From Lumbricus terrestris (lineage: Eukaryota > Annelida > Clitellata > Crassiclitellata > Lumbricidae), in NCBI GenBank assembly GCA_949752735.1, contig OX457037.1, positions 70,401,829 through 70,465,828 of the forward strand: a DNA stretch of 64,000 bases. The letters are read 5' to 3'. The position numbers and the translations under genes are program-made. Shown piece after piece: positions 33,878-45,868 of this stretch (positions are counted from its first letter, which is position 1; every line of letters starts with the position of its first letter). The notes below the pieces were generated by a model. It saw only the letters and a list, made by a program, of their open reading frames with translations, did no database searches and had not been told where the DNA came from.

Positions 33878-34079
33878 GCCAATCGCCATAACTCTAATTG
33901 CCCGCAGTCCGCTGATCATGTAGGAATTCTTGTTCCTCTCATGGCATCTTGCTGACATCCAGAGCTTCTTTTAAGGAATTTTTTTATAACTGTACAACCC
34001 CTTCTCTTCGCTCCCATCCTCCGTGGTAAATTGATTCCAAGTGGAGACCAATGAACTTTTACTAGTTTTAACTGCACCG

Positions 34080-34350
34080 AAGTGCTTCTAATCAACTGTA
34101 CAAGTCCATGACTTTTTTATCGTGTAGTTGTGCACAATATGTCCAGTTCTAAATGGATTTGTGATGTTGTATAAGCACTTCTTTGCACTTAAAACTAGCA
34201 AAAAAAGGTTCGATTGGAAGTAATATACCATGGGCAATGTGAAAGGAAAGAAGGAATCGTGCAGTTCTAAACATTCCAGCCCTGCACAAGTCCATTCAGA
34301 ACTGCACATCTCGTGTACTGCAACAATTGCACGCTAAAAAAGCCTTGCCG
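34080..34350. repeat. Nonautonomous hAT-type repeat, diverged copy
   Basis: Shares GCAGTTCTAAAN, GGATTTGTGNAGTTGTANAA, GCACTTCTNNGCAC, TAAAACTAGCAAAAA and TACCATGGNNNATGNGAAAG with the intact 194-bp element at 49664-49857 and with 46480-46610. Its ends are not clear here. Confidence 0.5.
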
Positions 34351-34809
34351 ACTTTGGTAGGTCTACATTTGCAATTGTCAGTGGTGCGTTTCCAGGCTGC
34401 AATGTAAAAAATTCTCTACACTTCAGAATCTGTTCAAAGTTTTGTAATTTCTCAAGACATTTCCTTTAATTTTCCTCTTTTTGTAGGGTTTCATGAGCTT
34501 TCGAAATAGGAGTGTCAAGTTGCTTCCTAGCATAAAATAATGTTGAAAAACAAGCTAAATGCAAACTTTTCAGTTAAAATTTTCTTGAAAAAATCAGATA
34601 AAAAGTAATTAATAATATTTGCACTCGGAAATTACTTGCAAAATTGAGCTAATGTGAAGATAAGACACTATAGTATACTAACAGACTATACTACTATACT
34701 AACCGAAAATGTCAAAAAGTGAAAATTGACCTCGTGACCCATTTTGAGACAAAATGGACTGTAAATTATCTCAGAATTACATGCCTGCGAAATAAGCCTC
34801 GTTTCGTAG

Positions 34810-35689
34810 TGTAACGCCCCGTATGACGTGACGTTTCGACTTCCGGTCGCCATTTTGGATCTGCCATCTTTTCATTTATAGAGCGCCTGTCCTCGGGCAA
34901 TATTATTTTATGGCCGATATTGTGTCGACACGACTCTGAGCGACGGACGATTGCAGTCGATGTTTTTGGCAATCGTTCGCTGTATAAACTTCCCCGTCTC
35001 GCTCTGCAGCTGGGAGCTGTAGCAAAACGGAGGAGGTGAAGTTGACTGACTGCCATCAGCGATATTTTCGGAAGACCAGGCGGCATGATGCAAAGTGTCA
35101 AGGCGATACATTCAGGCGGATAAGAGAGAGGTAAGATAGACGGACGGAAAAGGACAGTCCGCCCACGTACCGATGCCTGATGGAGAGTGAGGGCAATACA
35201 GCCAGACGGACCTGAGATAAGGGAGAGGTAAAGAGAAGAAGACTAAGACTCTGTCACACGACACTCGCACGTGTCGAAATTGCGACGTTAGATTGACGCC
35301 TCGAAGGGAGAGGGAGGCCCACGTGTGCGGAAATTGAAGCTGAGTCTATGCGCCGAAGGCTAGCTGGGAAACTGCGCAGTTCAGTTTTCATCCGGGACTT
35401 GTGTTGTTGACGTGAATCACGTCCTAGGAGCACTGAAGTCGGAACACGCAGAGACGTGGAAGAGGTGAGACGTAGAGGTGCGGTCAGAACTTTGCAGGTA
35501 GAAGTTGTGTTTGCGGCAGACGTAGGAGAAAAGAGGCAGAAGACGTTTAGACGGAGAAGAGACGCTGCAGTCGCAGCCAGAACGTTGAAGGCAGAAGACG
35601 TTTCCGACGGAGAAGAAACATTACTGGAATTACTGACTTTGTTCACTGCTAGTGATAGAAATACAAGTAGGACTAATTTGTGAAATACT
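34810..35689 (+). other. Probable 5' UTR or LTR of the gag-like element
   Basis: The GC-richer stretch from TGTAACGCCCCGTATGACGT to the gag-like ATG at 35690 contrasts with AT-rich flanks. A TG start would suit an LTR, but I find neither a second LTR nor a primer-binding site, so the left limit is a guess. Frames open on either strand here show no known domain. Confidence 0.35.
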
Positions 35690-35778
35690 ATGGAGGAATC
35701 TAGGACTGAGACCCCTTCCCAACCGTCCAGACCTCCCTCATCACTGGAGGTGGTAATGGAGGCTATCGCTTCCATGCA
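35690..35778 (+). pseudogene. gag-like ORF, 5' part, cut by LINE insertion
   Basis: An ATG opens a Ser/Pro/Glu-rich start (MEESRTETPSQPSRPP) that runs in frame to TCCATGCA, where the LINE begins. The other part resumes after the LINE poly(A) at TCTATGCA (42198) in the same frame. The near-identical octamers are the target duplication. It is not functional as it stands. Confidence 0.7.
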
Positions 35779-35951
35779 TTCATCAGGAAAAAATGGCGGC
35801 CGTCTAATAGCACACCGGGGTGCACGACAGGATCTTATTTACTTGGATTGCGCACGAATTACGCTTCAAATATTTCTCGGAGATACACTTTCGCAAGGAT
35901 ATTAACTCTAGAACCTGCCATTCTACTCTAAAGGTAAATTTCTTCATCATC

Positions 35952-36728
35952 ATGTCGAAAAAGGGACTTAAAGCGGATGACCTACTGGAACTCCTCAATG
36001 ACGAACGTGTTGTTGAAGCTGTCTCGGCGCGGCTTAGACCGCACCTCGTTCCAACCATTGAGGAAACTTTCGACAGACTTATAAGTAAATTTATGCTCAA
36101 AATTGAAAGTCTCGTAGAGAAATTTGCAAAAGACGTCTTCGCTAAATTCTGTGAGGCACAGGGTCAAAAGATGGAATCCTTGGAGTCCGAGAACAAACAA
36201 CTGCGTGTGAAGCTAGAAGAAGTGGAAAATTCCTCACGTCTCAACAACGTTGTTATCCACGGATTGTCCGAATCACCACAAGATGGGCCACCAGCTGTGT
36301 CCTATCACTCTAAACACCTGGCCAAGAATTCATCAATTCCTGAATTGTTGGATTTATGCAATAACCGTCTACATGTGCACATCGTGGAATCAGACATCTC
36401 GTTTTCGTTCAGGATCGCCGCCAAGGGAAAAAACATCGTTCGCCCACTGGTTGTTGGATTCTCACGTCGAGTAACGCGAGACATGATCTTCGCATCAAAA
36501 AGAGTTCTCCGAGGTGAACCAAGCTCTGGATCTTCCAACGTGTACATCAATGAACACTTGACTCGCACCAACTCACAGATATTTGCCAGGACACGAAATC
36601 TTGTCAGATCTCACAAGATTCACTCCACATGGACAGCAGGAGGGAGAGTCTTCCTCAGGCAGTCGGAGTCAACGTCTGAGAAGCCAATGAGGATCGACTC
36701 ACTTGCCATCCTTGACGAATTCCAATGA
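35952..36728 (+). CDS. LINE ORF1 protein (coiled coil, RRM-like nucleic acid binding)
   Basis: 258 residues from the ATG giving MSKKGLKADDLLELL. Open sequence upstream (35820) begins in the 5' UTR without ATG, so I chose this start. Residues about 55-95 (LESENKQLRVKLEEVENSS) are a heptad-rich coiled coil for trimer formation. The following NVVIHGLSES begins an RRM-like fold. RRVTRDMIFASKRVLRG and VYINEHLTRTNSQIFARTR form the C-terminal domain, as in L1-type ORF1 proteins of several invertebrate LINE clades. The family acts as an RNA-binding chaperone in the retrotransposon RNP. The reading frame is intact although ORF2 is broken. Confidence 0.82.
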   Translation: MSKKGLKADDLLELLNDERVVEAVSARLRPHLVPTIEETFDRLISKFMLKIESLVEKFAKDVFAKFCEAQGQKMESLESENKQLRVKLEEVENSSRLNNVVIHGLSESPQDGPPAVSYHSKHLAKNSSIPELLDLCNNRLHVHIVESDISFSFRIAAKGKNIVRPLVVGFSRRVTRDMIFASKRVLRGEPSSGSSNVYINEHLTRTNSQIFARTRNLVRSHKIHSTWTAGGRVFLRQSESTSEKPMRIDSLAILDEFQ

Positions 36729-38421
36729 TTTCATCCAACGCATTCTCCTCATCCGCTCCAGTTTATCCTCTTCGAACATTACTTATGAACCTCAGTGGAT
36801 AACCCATCCGATCCATGCGAGGTGTTCCTCATCAATTTTCGACAACATTTGTTTCCTTAACGTTCTTCACAGATTACCCAGCTTACTATCCCTCTCATCA
36901 TCTGCCTATCCCTGTCTGCTCTTTCACCTTCTCCTCAGCGACGGTATCCCTCGGACAGTCAGGACTCAATCGGGATTTTCATACGAATAATCAACTATCA
37001 CTGCTTCATCGGTGTAAACGACTTCAATGGATAAAGCATTGCCGATCCAAGACGCTGCCACTGTATCCTTGAGGGACGGAATTCTCTGGGCCCACTCGAA
37101 AGTACGATTCTTTCTTGTTGTTGTGCTCATAAGCTGATCTTTCTTATAATCATGCAATGCTCATATTTATGATATCAGTCTACTTACTTAATCCAGTGTT
37201 TATCACTATGGAAATCTAGGTCATTATGTATCTGATATCACCAATATTTGACTTTTTGACAAATATCTGCAATATTTGACTTTTTATCTTTGTTCTCTAA
37301 ACTGAGTACTAGCTTTTCTACAATGTGGCAATTAGTGACTTATGTTAAGCAGTAAACATAAATTGTCAGTCTATAAAGGTACATGTATTTGCCCATATCA
37401 GTATTGTGCCAGGATTGCATTTGCTTATTAGTTTTTGTACATGCAGTTTATGCCTGAACCAGTGCTGCTCCTGATATGTTGTCCTGTGAGTAAACTCACT
37501 TTGTGCACACTTCATGCCGATGCTAGTGCATGGAATGAATCTGTGAGTCTCTATTTCTGCATTACTCACATATCCGTGCCAATGCTGCGCCTATTTTGTA
37601 TTCTCAAGTTTGTTTTGTGCATAAAAACAATCCAATGCCATGCTGTTCCTGGATGAGTTGTGTGAATGTGTATCTGCTGCATATAGGGTATGTCATAGAC
37701 TGTTTGGAATGTGTCTGATCTGTGTCCACAAGTTTGTTTTTGCACATATACCATAACTCTTGTTAATGTAAATTTTGTGCCTGGATTGTGTCTGCTTATT
37801 TGTTCTTTTGCATTTCTGACTGGGTTATATTTTGACTGGGTGAAGATATCTTCTTATTTTTGACTGGGTTATATAATTATCTTATTTTAACTGGGTTATG
37901 TTATCATCTTATTCTTTACTGGGTGATGATATCATCTTTTTTTGACTCAGGGGTTATATTATTATCTTACTATGTTTACCAGTATACTGATTCGGGTATG
38001 ACTGAGATCTCCCAATTTCACCTTTGAATGAGGTTCTAGGTCATTTTACTTCTTGGTTCAGTTCTTAGTTAAGATATATATTTGCCTACAATTATCTCCC
38101 AGTCGGGGAAAATATTTGATTTTTTCTTTTATTAGGGTCCAGTTGTGTGACCCCTTGGGTCCCATTTGTTGTTGCCCTATTTGGGTAGATTGATTCGGGT
38201 ATGACTGAGATCTCCCACCTTCACCTTTGATTGAGGTTCTAAGTCATTTTACTTCTTGGTTCAGTTCTTAGTTAAGATATATATTTGCCTACAATTATCT
38301 CCCAGTCCGGGAAATTATTTGATTTTTTCTTTTATTAGGGTCCAGTTGTGTGACCCCTTAGGTCCCATTTGTTGTTGCCCTATTTGGGTTCATTTATTAG
38401 CACAACTTGCACTTAAATTCG
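36729..38421 (+). other. Long inter-ORF spacer of the LINE with a 199-bp tandem duplication
   Basis: No conserved domain is seen in 1.7 kb between ORF1 and ORF2. The segment 37989-38187 (GATTCGGGTATGACTGAGAT ... TTGCCCTATTTGGGT) is repeated at 38190-38388 with few differences, ending 33 bp before the ORF2 ATG. Just before it, TTGACTGGGTTATATTATC-like words recur five times (37815-37960). The duplicated block may carry a regulatory or translation-reinitiation function, but nothing shows this. Confidence 0.7.
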
Positions 38422-41400
38422 ATGGATACAGCAATAGCGCCTACAAATAGAGATTACCAATCCATGGCACACCTTCCTCTGCACTCTAGGGATGATTCTT
38501 GTACACTCTGTGTGGGAGAAGTATGCCTATGTGCCACCTGCATTAACAGGGAGCTCCCCTTTTATTATTATGACGATGAAGGATTCAACGACCTGAATGG
38601 GTCCAATCCTTTACTCTGCACATCTACTGCACCATGCCTAAATTTGATTGTTAACGAATTTGAAAATCGCCCTTTATTAAACTGTCCTGACCTTGACCCT
38701 GATAGTAACTACTTTAACAACATAACATATGAAAGTGCATATAGTGCTCCACACTCTCTGCAACCAAATTTCTCCATTTCTCCCCATTCTCTAACAGTGA
38801 TGCATGTTAATTGTCGAAGTTTATTACCAAAATTATCTGAAATTAGAGACCTCCTAGATATTCTGCCAGTGTCCATCTTGGGACTCTCTGAAACTTGGTT
38901 AGATGAAAATCAAGTTGACTTGATCAATATACCTGGTTACAAATTTATCCACAAATCAAGAGGTACTTCAAGGGGGGGCGGAGGGGTGGGCTTCCTGATT
39001 AAAGATGGAATTTCTTACGAAATTATTGAAGATTCAGTTCAGGGCTCCATGACCTCGCCCCAAACCTTTGAAAGATACTTCCTGAAAATTCACCTAAAAG
39101 TAGGGTTCATTACAACGGGAATTATCTACAGGCCGCCCGGCCATAACCTTGACGATTTTGTGGAAGATTTAGATTGCTTGATAACTAAACTCTATAAAAA
39201 ATCTAAGGATCTGCTTTTGATGGGGGACTTCAATGTGGACTTGTTAAAAATCGCTGAACATAGAAGTACTGCACTATTCTACAGTTGTATGACCTCCCAT
39301 CATCTGTTACCTGCCATCACCAGACCAACGAGAATTACTTGCAATACCTCCACACTTATAGATAACATATTTACTAACACATGGCCAAGACTAACTAAGT
39401 CATTTATCCTAGCCACCGATATCTCTGACCATCTGCCTATCCTAGCTCAGTTTGATTATGGTCCTCTGCCTTACAACAAACCTCCTGTTGGTACTCATCG
39501 TCTAATCACGGGGCCTAAAAAAGCTGCCTTTACCGAAGCTCTTGCCCTAATTGACTGGTCCCCTGTCTTGGAAGCCTGTGCCAACCAGGATGTTAATGGG
39601 GCGTATGATTTCTTCCAATCCAAATACACGGAGACCTACGATGAATTTTTTCCTCTCACCCAAAATAATTGTGGACGAAATTCCACCCCAATTAAACCTT
39701 GGATGACAAAGGGTCTCCTCAAATCCTGTAGAAAAAAATCTGCATTATATCTAAAGTATATAAAAAACCTATTGATAGTAATAAGCTGAAGTTTGTTTCT
39801 TATAGAAACAAATTTAAATCCTTGAGAATTCTAGCTGAAAAAAATTATTATGCCTCAGAATTTTGTAAGCATAGCAATAACTTGAAGAAAACTTGGAGCC
39901 TGCTGCGAACTCTTATGGGGACGAATGATAGTCTTGATAAAATGTCTTATCGCTAACAGTCGATGGGGTGAAGATTTCTGATCCTAGATCTGTTGCTAAT
40001 AAATTTAATGCCTACTTTACGGAGATAGCCCAGTCACTTGCTTCTAAAATCCCTGCTACCATGACTTCGTTTGATAAATTCATGCCCTCGCCACATATCG
40101 AATCTTTTGGACTCAGCGAAACCTCTCCCGAGGAAGTTATCCGTCTTGGGCACTCCATTAACTGTTCACACGGCAAAGGAGTTGATGACATTGATCCCAG
40201 CATTGCACTTCTATCCCTGCCCTCTATTGCTCACCTCTTATCTGATTTAATTAACTGTTCTTTTAGCACCGGGGTATTTCCTCAATCATTAAAAATCGCT
40301 AAAGTGGTTCCAGTTTATAAAAAAGGGACTAAAGATGATGTTACAAATTACAGACCCATTTCAGTACTACCATTTTTCTCTAAATTTTTTGAAAAAGCCA
40401 TGTATGAACGTCTCGATAATTTCTTTTCTAAAGGTAATGTCCTCTTCCCTTCTCAGCATGGATTCCAATCTGGACACTCTACCTACATGCCCCTGATGAG
40501 TATGCAGGACAAAATTTCCAATGCAATTGAAAATAACCAGTATGCAATAGGAATCTTTTTCGACCTGGCAAAGGCCTTCGACACCGTCAATCATAATATC
40601 CTACTACAAAAATTAAGCATTTATGGGATCCGGGATACCCAATTAAGTTGGTTCTCTAGTTATTTCACTTCCCGATCTCAATTGGTCTCCTGCAATGGCA
40701 CTTTATCTAATCTACGGGAAATTAACTTTGGAGTCCCCCAAGGATCTATTCTCGGTCCCTTATTGTTTCTAATCTACGTCAATGATCTTCCTAATGCATC
40801 CCCTCTGTTGCACTTTATACTCTTTGCTGATGACACTAATGTATTCTACTCTAACTCATCGCTTGATGCTCTAATTCTCAACGTTAACTCTGAATTGATA
40901 AACATAGCTGAATGGTTCCATGTAAATAAACTGTCCTTAAATCTTGACAAAACCAATTACATAATCTTTAAATCTCATAGAAAGAATTGTCCAACAGGAA
41001 ATCTGAGGGTATGCATTGAAGGGGTCCCGCTCACTCAGGTTATATCTACTAAATTCTTAGGAGTGTATATTGATCAACACCTAACCTGGAAAGATCACAT
41101 AAAAATTATATCTAATAAAATCGCTAAAAACCTTGGAATATTATCCCGTACCTCCCAGCTTGTACCTCCTCATATTCGTCTCACATTATATTATTCACTC
41201 ATTTACCCTTACCTCACATACTGCAACATAATTTGGGCCTCTACCTATAAATCTAGTATACTGAATTTACTCAAGCTCCAAAAGCGAGCAATTCGATATA
41301 TAGGATACTTGCCCTATGGGACTTCGACCAAATCTAAATTCCGGGAATTTAACCTTCTCAATGTTTATCAAATTAGGCATGTGCAGATAGGCGAGTTCAT

Positions 41401-41656
41401 GTTTAAATATTTTCATGGTTTATTACCCTCTGTGTTTAATAATTTTTTCCTCTCTACTACTGAGGTACATTCATATCATACCAGACAGGCCAACTCTTAC
41501 CATCTACCTTACGCCCACACCAATATCCGTCGCTTCTCTGTTAAATACAATGGGGCTCAAACATGGAATGAAATTCCGCATTCCATCAGACTACAACCTA
41601 GTCTTAGTCTCTTTAAGCTAAGACTGAGAGCCCTGATACTCGATAAAAGCCAATAA
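38422..41656 (+). pseudogene. LINE ORF2 (AP endonuclease + reverse transcriptase), two frameshifts
   Basis: The first part (38422-39789) is an apurinic-type endonuclease with MHVNCRSLLPKLSEI, LSETWLDEN, GGGGVGFLI, IYRPPG, LLMGDFNVD and TDISDHLPIL, the expected catalytic residues in order. A frameshift near 39755 and a second near 39945 separate it from the reverse transcriptase (39948-41656). That part has YRPISVLPF, QHGFQSGHST, FFDLAKAFDTVNH, GVPQGSILGPLLFLIYVNDL and the catalytic FADDTNVF box, then TKFLGVYIDQHLTW. No RNase H domain follows. Motif style places it in the Jockey/CR1/L2/Daphne group. The ATG at 38422 is the first in frame. All catalytic motifs survive, so inactivation is recent. 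Confidence 0.9.
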
Positions 41657-42197
41657 ATTATCTTAACACACCTTGGGTATTCATTGTTGCTAGCCACTTA
41701 GTCGTTAAATAGTTTAACTATTAAATTACCTTCCTTCACTCTTTTTGAATTAATTTGGTAATGACCTAGGTTATATCCAACTTCAACCTATTGTGCAATA
41801 TCCCGACCATTCAGTAAATTTTCTGCCTAAACTTTTTTCTTCTAGGCGCTATGACCTTCGAATGTGTAACCGTGCTATTAGTTAAGGTGTTTAATGTTTA
41901 GTTAAGGTTTTTCAGAACATTTTCTTTCTTAATGTTGTTTATATTGAGACCATTCTATGGCAACCTAATGGCCTTCCTCATCATGGTATTTCCGCCCAGG
42001 GGGCCCGCCTAGCGGGGTTGCAAGACCCCTTCCGAGTCCCCTGTGCAACCAATTGTAAACTATCAGCATCATTATTTAAGCACTGTTTTATTTTATTGTG
42101 TTAACTTTGTTTATATGATGTTGCATCTGATTTATTTTAAATTTGCTTTGCTTTGGTTGCCAAATAAAAAATTAATTAATTGAAAAAAAAAAAAAAA

Positions 42198-42896
42198 TCT
42201 ATGCAAACTAGCGCTAGGTCCTCCCAAGAAGCTATGGAGATGCACGCTAGGTCCTCACAAGAAGCTATGGAGATGCACGCTAGGTCCTCACAAGAAGCTA
42301 TGCAGATGCACGCTAGGGAAACACAAGAAGCGATCTCTGTAGTGCAATCAGATGTAAGAGAAGAAATCTCTACCGTAAGGTCAGATGTAAGGGAGGAAAT
42401 TTCGGCCGTGCACTCTAATGTCAGAGAAGCACTGACAGAGGTTGTGTCACGTCTAGAAAGGCTAGAATCATCGCCGATACCAAGATCTGTTGTAGGTTTG
42501 AACCCGGGACTGAAGTCCCCCGCTTTCATCATGGCGGACGCACCTTACCATTCGACCATCGGCCTGGCAGAAAGTACGGGTGCTAGACCCAAGGACTTGT
42601 CTCTCCCGCCTAACCCCGGTAGGCCTATTTTGCGACGTAGTGAACGACTATCAAGCAAAACTCCAATTTCCTATAGGGAATTAGGCAGCAGAGATAACTG
42701 GCCGTCATTCCATCGCGGGGATTCGAATCCAGAGGTCACCTCCTCCTGTCCTCCCTCCATCTCTAGGAACTACATGTACTACCCACAGCAGCACGCGGTC
42801 CCATTGAGCGAGGATCCGGAAGTGGCGACTCCGGATAGGCCGATAGGGGCGGGCGTTACAGTAGTACCGGCTCACAAATTTTTAAAGCTGAAGTAG
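42198..42896 (+). pseudogene. gag-like ORF, 3' part
   Basis: After the LINE tail the interrupted frame resumes. Three near-perfect copies of an 11-residue repeat (ARSSQEAMEMH) are followed by a coiled coil built of VQSDVREEISTVRSDVREE repeats, then a Pro/Ser-rich region with LRRSERLSSKTP. It ends at 42896 about where a Gypsy gag would enter its capsid region; the last bases already resemble the foldback element that follows. No protease, RT or LTR follows. The Gypsy assignment is inferred from overall style only. Confidence 0.6.
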
Positions 42897-43760
42897 AAGC
42901 TGGGTTGATGAAATGAATTCTGTCTGAATTGAAAATTGATTGATGTGTACGCTCTTATTGAAGCAGAAGCTGGATTGAGGAAAATAACGCGTTATAAATA
43001 GAAGTTGAGTTGGTGAGAATAATTCTTTCTTGAACAGAAGTTTGATTGATGATTGTTTTAGTTTAATATAAGCTGGACTGGCGGGAAAAGCGCTCGATAA
43101 ATTTGAGCTATGTTAATATTGTCTGTTGAAACAGAAGCTGGACTACTGAAAAGAATGGTTGAGAAATGGACGCTCGATTGATTAATTTCCTTCATGTATA
43201 TCATTATGCATCCAGCTTCCATTTCTGCTGGAAAATCGTCAATCCTGCTGCCATTTATCAAGCGTCCTTTTTCATATATCCAGCGTCTATATAAGCTAGA
43301 TACCCTTAATCCTTCTTCTTTTACTCATGGGTCTTTTTCAATCACCAAGACTCCATCTCAGCTAGAAAATCATCAATCCAGCTTCCATTTCTCAAATGTT
43401 CTTTTCATCGATCTAGCGGCCGTTTCTCAAGGGTTCTTTTCAATCATCCGGCTTCCATCTTATGTTAAAAAACGTCAATCCAGCTTCCTTTCATCTAGTG
43501 TTATTTTCATCAATCGAACTCTTTCTGCCAAAGACCATTTATCCAGTTTCCAGTTCTCAATCGTTCCTTTTTATAAATCTAGCGTTCATTTCGTAAGCGT
43601 GCTTTTATTAATTCAGTTTTTATTTCACTCAAAAACATCAATCTGACCTCAGTTATCAAGCGTTCGTTTCATATGTAGACTACATTTTTCGTTAATCGTC
43701 AGCGATATATTTCGTTTAGGAAAGTCGCTGTTTTGTCGGCGCTATTTTGTTGGTCGCTCT
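42889..43760. mobile_element. Foldback-type repeat just upstream of the pro-region exon
   Basis: The left half has direct copies of GAAGCTGGATTGATG-like words (42960, 43075, 43135). The right half has inverted CAATCCAGCTTCCATTT words (43200-43640), as in the other foldback elements. The right end carries AAGTCGCTGTTTTGTCGGCGCTATTTTG words, a terminal-repeat style like those at 8041 and 23910. The left terminal repeat is missing, apparently lost at the gag junction. It ends about 110 bp before exon 43869. Confidence 0.65.
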
Positions 43761-43868
43761 TTTGACGGGGTTCGATGCACAGATAGCTAGAAAAGCTTCG
43801 ATCTTAGTTTCTTTCAAACTGTTGTATTGCTACACATAAATGTTTGTACTTTGTAAATTTTCTTACAG

Positions 43869-43953
43869 AATCAACAAGCATTAATGAATGCGAATAGATT
43901 GGAGCGTAACATCCGCGGAAGCAAAGGTGGTGAAACATTAAAAGACACACTTG
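43869..43953 (+). CDS. Exon (pro-region) of the secreted cysteine-rich protein
   Basis: Acceptor TTTTCTTACAG ends at 43868 and donor TTG|GTAAGT begins at 43954. The 85 bases are open only in the frame set by exon 1 (phase 0) and leave one base for the next exon (phase 1). They encode 28 hydrophilic residues without cysteine, including NANRLERNIRGSKGG. RLER and RNIR fit a furin-type RXXR cleavage site, so this is probably the propeptide released from the cysteine-rich mature part. Confidence 0.75.
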
Positions 43954-44027
43954 GTAAGTACACTGACAAACATTAATCTAAGGCCAACTAGCCTACATGC
44001 CATCTTACATGATTATTAGTCTCAATT

Positions 44028-45285
44028 CAATTTCAATTCAATTGGTTTATTGATCCACCAAAAAACAAAGACAAGTAGACAAGTTTGCTCACAGGATAGT
44101 ACACACAGTGATTGATAGCGAGTTAACATTTGCGATTATATGGACAGGTAAGCAACCAATACTGAGTGTGGCAGAACCAATAGGCTACCCGAAGGGAATG
44201 ATCCCGCTAGTGGGGCCTATTTACCAGAAAATTCATTGGGGTAACAATAGAAGATAAAAAGCAGATGCGATAGTAATTAATTAATTAATGGCGGTGCTTT
44301 TGAAAGCAAATAAACAGAAGCCATAGGCGCAACCACCCTATGGGACCCACGGGACGCGTCCCCCCAACTTTTGAGTGGTCCCATTGACTTTATCATTATG
44401 GTCCCCCCAACTTTTAGGACGCGATTCATTTGGTCCCGCCCAACTTTTAGGACATGATTGCGCCTATGACAGAAGCAACGGGATACTTTCCTTCAAAACA
44501 TATATCAAAAACATAATAATAAGCATGAACATTGGTTAAATAAAGGAGTTCATTTTACATTGTTTAATGTGTATGCACGGATTTGGATTTTAAACTGAGC
44601 GAGACTCCTGGATGCACGAATACTTTCCGGTATGTTATTCCAAAAAAAGAGGACCCTGGTACTTAATAGAAAACTTTCTAGTGTTCGTTTTTGCAAAGAC
44701 ACTTATGTAGGCTCTATTATTTCTAATGCCTTTAGCATATAAGTTAGGTCTAAAATAGGATGAGAATGCAAGTGGAAGAAGGTTGTTGTCATACTTATAC
44801 ATAAATGTAGTAGTTTGGATGAATTTAATTTGGGATATTTTTAGCACGTTCAATTGTTGATATAAGGGGCTGGTGTGAGCATTAAAGGGAGAGTTTGTAA
44901 TAATTCTTATGGCTTTTTTTCTGCAGTCTATTTAGCTTAGTTAGGTGAGTGTCGTATGTAGATGTCCAAATGAGATTGCAGTAACTTAAGTATGGGTGTA
45001 TAAGTGTAAAATATAATGTTTTTAGTACATGAGGTGGAAGGAGATAGGCTATTCTGTGAATTATGCCTATACTTTTTGAAATTTTTTTGGAGATCTCAGC
45101 TGTGTGTATATTCCATTTTAAGTGCTGGTCAATGTGTACCCCCAGGAATTTAGATGAGTATACTTGCGGTATTGATATATTATCAATTAGCAAGTCATGT
45201 TGTAAACGTAGGCTATCTGGAAGTACTACACGAATAATTTCTCTACCAACTCTCGGGCTACTAAAGCTGAAAATCTAAGTCACGC
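44028..45285 (-). pseudogene. 3' fragment of an L2/CR1-type LINE reverse transcriptase
   Basis: On the minus strand it encodes the end of an RT: SSKFLGVHIDQHLKW, LLPPHVLKTLYFTLIHPYLS, then after a frameshift the C-terminal region (FSIKYQGP). The style matches the full LINE at 35779 but the sequence differs, so it is another family. The 3' end is an ATTGAATTGAA-type short repeat near 44030-44045, typical of L2/CR1 tails. A 147-bp hAT-type element is inserted in its 3' UTR. Confidence 0.75.
44322..44468. mobile_element. 147-bp nonautonomous hAT-type element, 8-bp TSD
   Basis: The ends CATAGGCGCAACC and GATTGCGCCTATG are inverted, and ACAGAAGC flanks both sides (44314-44321 and 44469-44476). 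The interior contains three CCCCCCAACTTTTAGGAC-type words in tandem. There is no coding capacity. Confidence 0.85.
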
Positions 45286-45589
45286 AAGGGCAGTGTTTTG
45301 GCTTCATTTTAAAGAGAAAATGACAATGATGACTTACAACATGAGACTGGATTTTTACTTCTCGTGTTTTGAATTGCTTTGTAGTTAAAGGATCTTTTAG
45401 TTTTGGTTCAATTTGTCTAGCTCCAATGAAGTTTATAGCTTTAGTCTAAAAATGCATCATTGCAATACCACTTGTTTTAGTCAATTTCCATTGCTCCAAG
45501 ATGACATTGACCATGAGACACATAATACGCCGAAAAGATCTAAGCCTACTAGGCCTACAGAGACCTTACTGGCTACTTATAAAAAGTAA

Positions 45590-45787
45590 GCTCGGGTTGG
45601 TGGTGTCGTGGTCAGTTCGATGCCTTGGAGCCGGAGGGTTCCAGGGTTAAATTCACCCCAAGTCACCGTGCAGGGACCTTGAGCAAGTTCTTCACTGATA
45701 CAGTGTCCGCGCTGTAGTCGGGAGCGCCTCTGAGTAGTGAACTTGAAGGGGCGCTATGGAAAATGTGAGAAATAAATAAATTAATAT
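45590..45787 (+). mobile_element. tRNA-derived SINE
   Basis: The head has GGTGGTGTCGTGGTCAG (A-box-like) and GGTTCCAGGGTTAAATTC (B-box-like, diverged). The core TCACCGTGCAGGGACCTTGA recurs in the minus-strand element ending at 50228. The 3' part GGGAGCGCCTCTGAGTAG recurs at 49228-49310. The tail is AAATAAATAAATTAAT. Confidence 0.75.
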
Positions 45788-45868
45788 CGATTTGTATGTT
45801 CAAATGTTGACGATAGAGCCCACGACATTCATTACGTTGCTATTTTGTAATACCGTGTGCGTGTCAGA

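Larger units (their letters stand above)
35779..42197 (+). mobile_element. 6.4-kb non-LTR retrotransposon (Jockey/CR1-group LINE)
   Basis: The element starts after TCCATGCA (35771-35778) and ends in a 15-A tail (42183-42197) followed by TCTATGCA (42198-42205), an 8-bp target duplication with one mismatch. It has ORF1 (35952-36728), a long spacer, and ORF2 with endonuclease and reverse transcriptase (38422-41656), then about 540 bp of 3' UTR. The 5' end appears complete. ORF2 carries two frameshifts, so this copy is inactive. It interrupts a gag-like ORF, and both lie in the large intron before exon 43869. Confidence 0.88.

Noticed and set aside
35254..35683. Frames on both strands upstream of the gag-like ATG
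   Set aside because: They overlap each other, have no recognisable domain, and fit the GC-rich leader of a retroelement.
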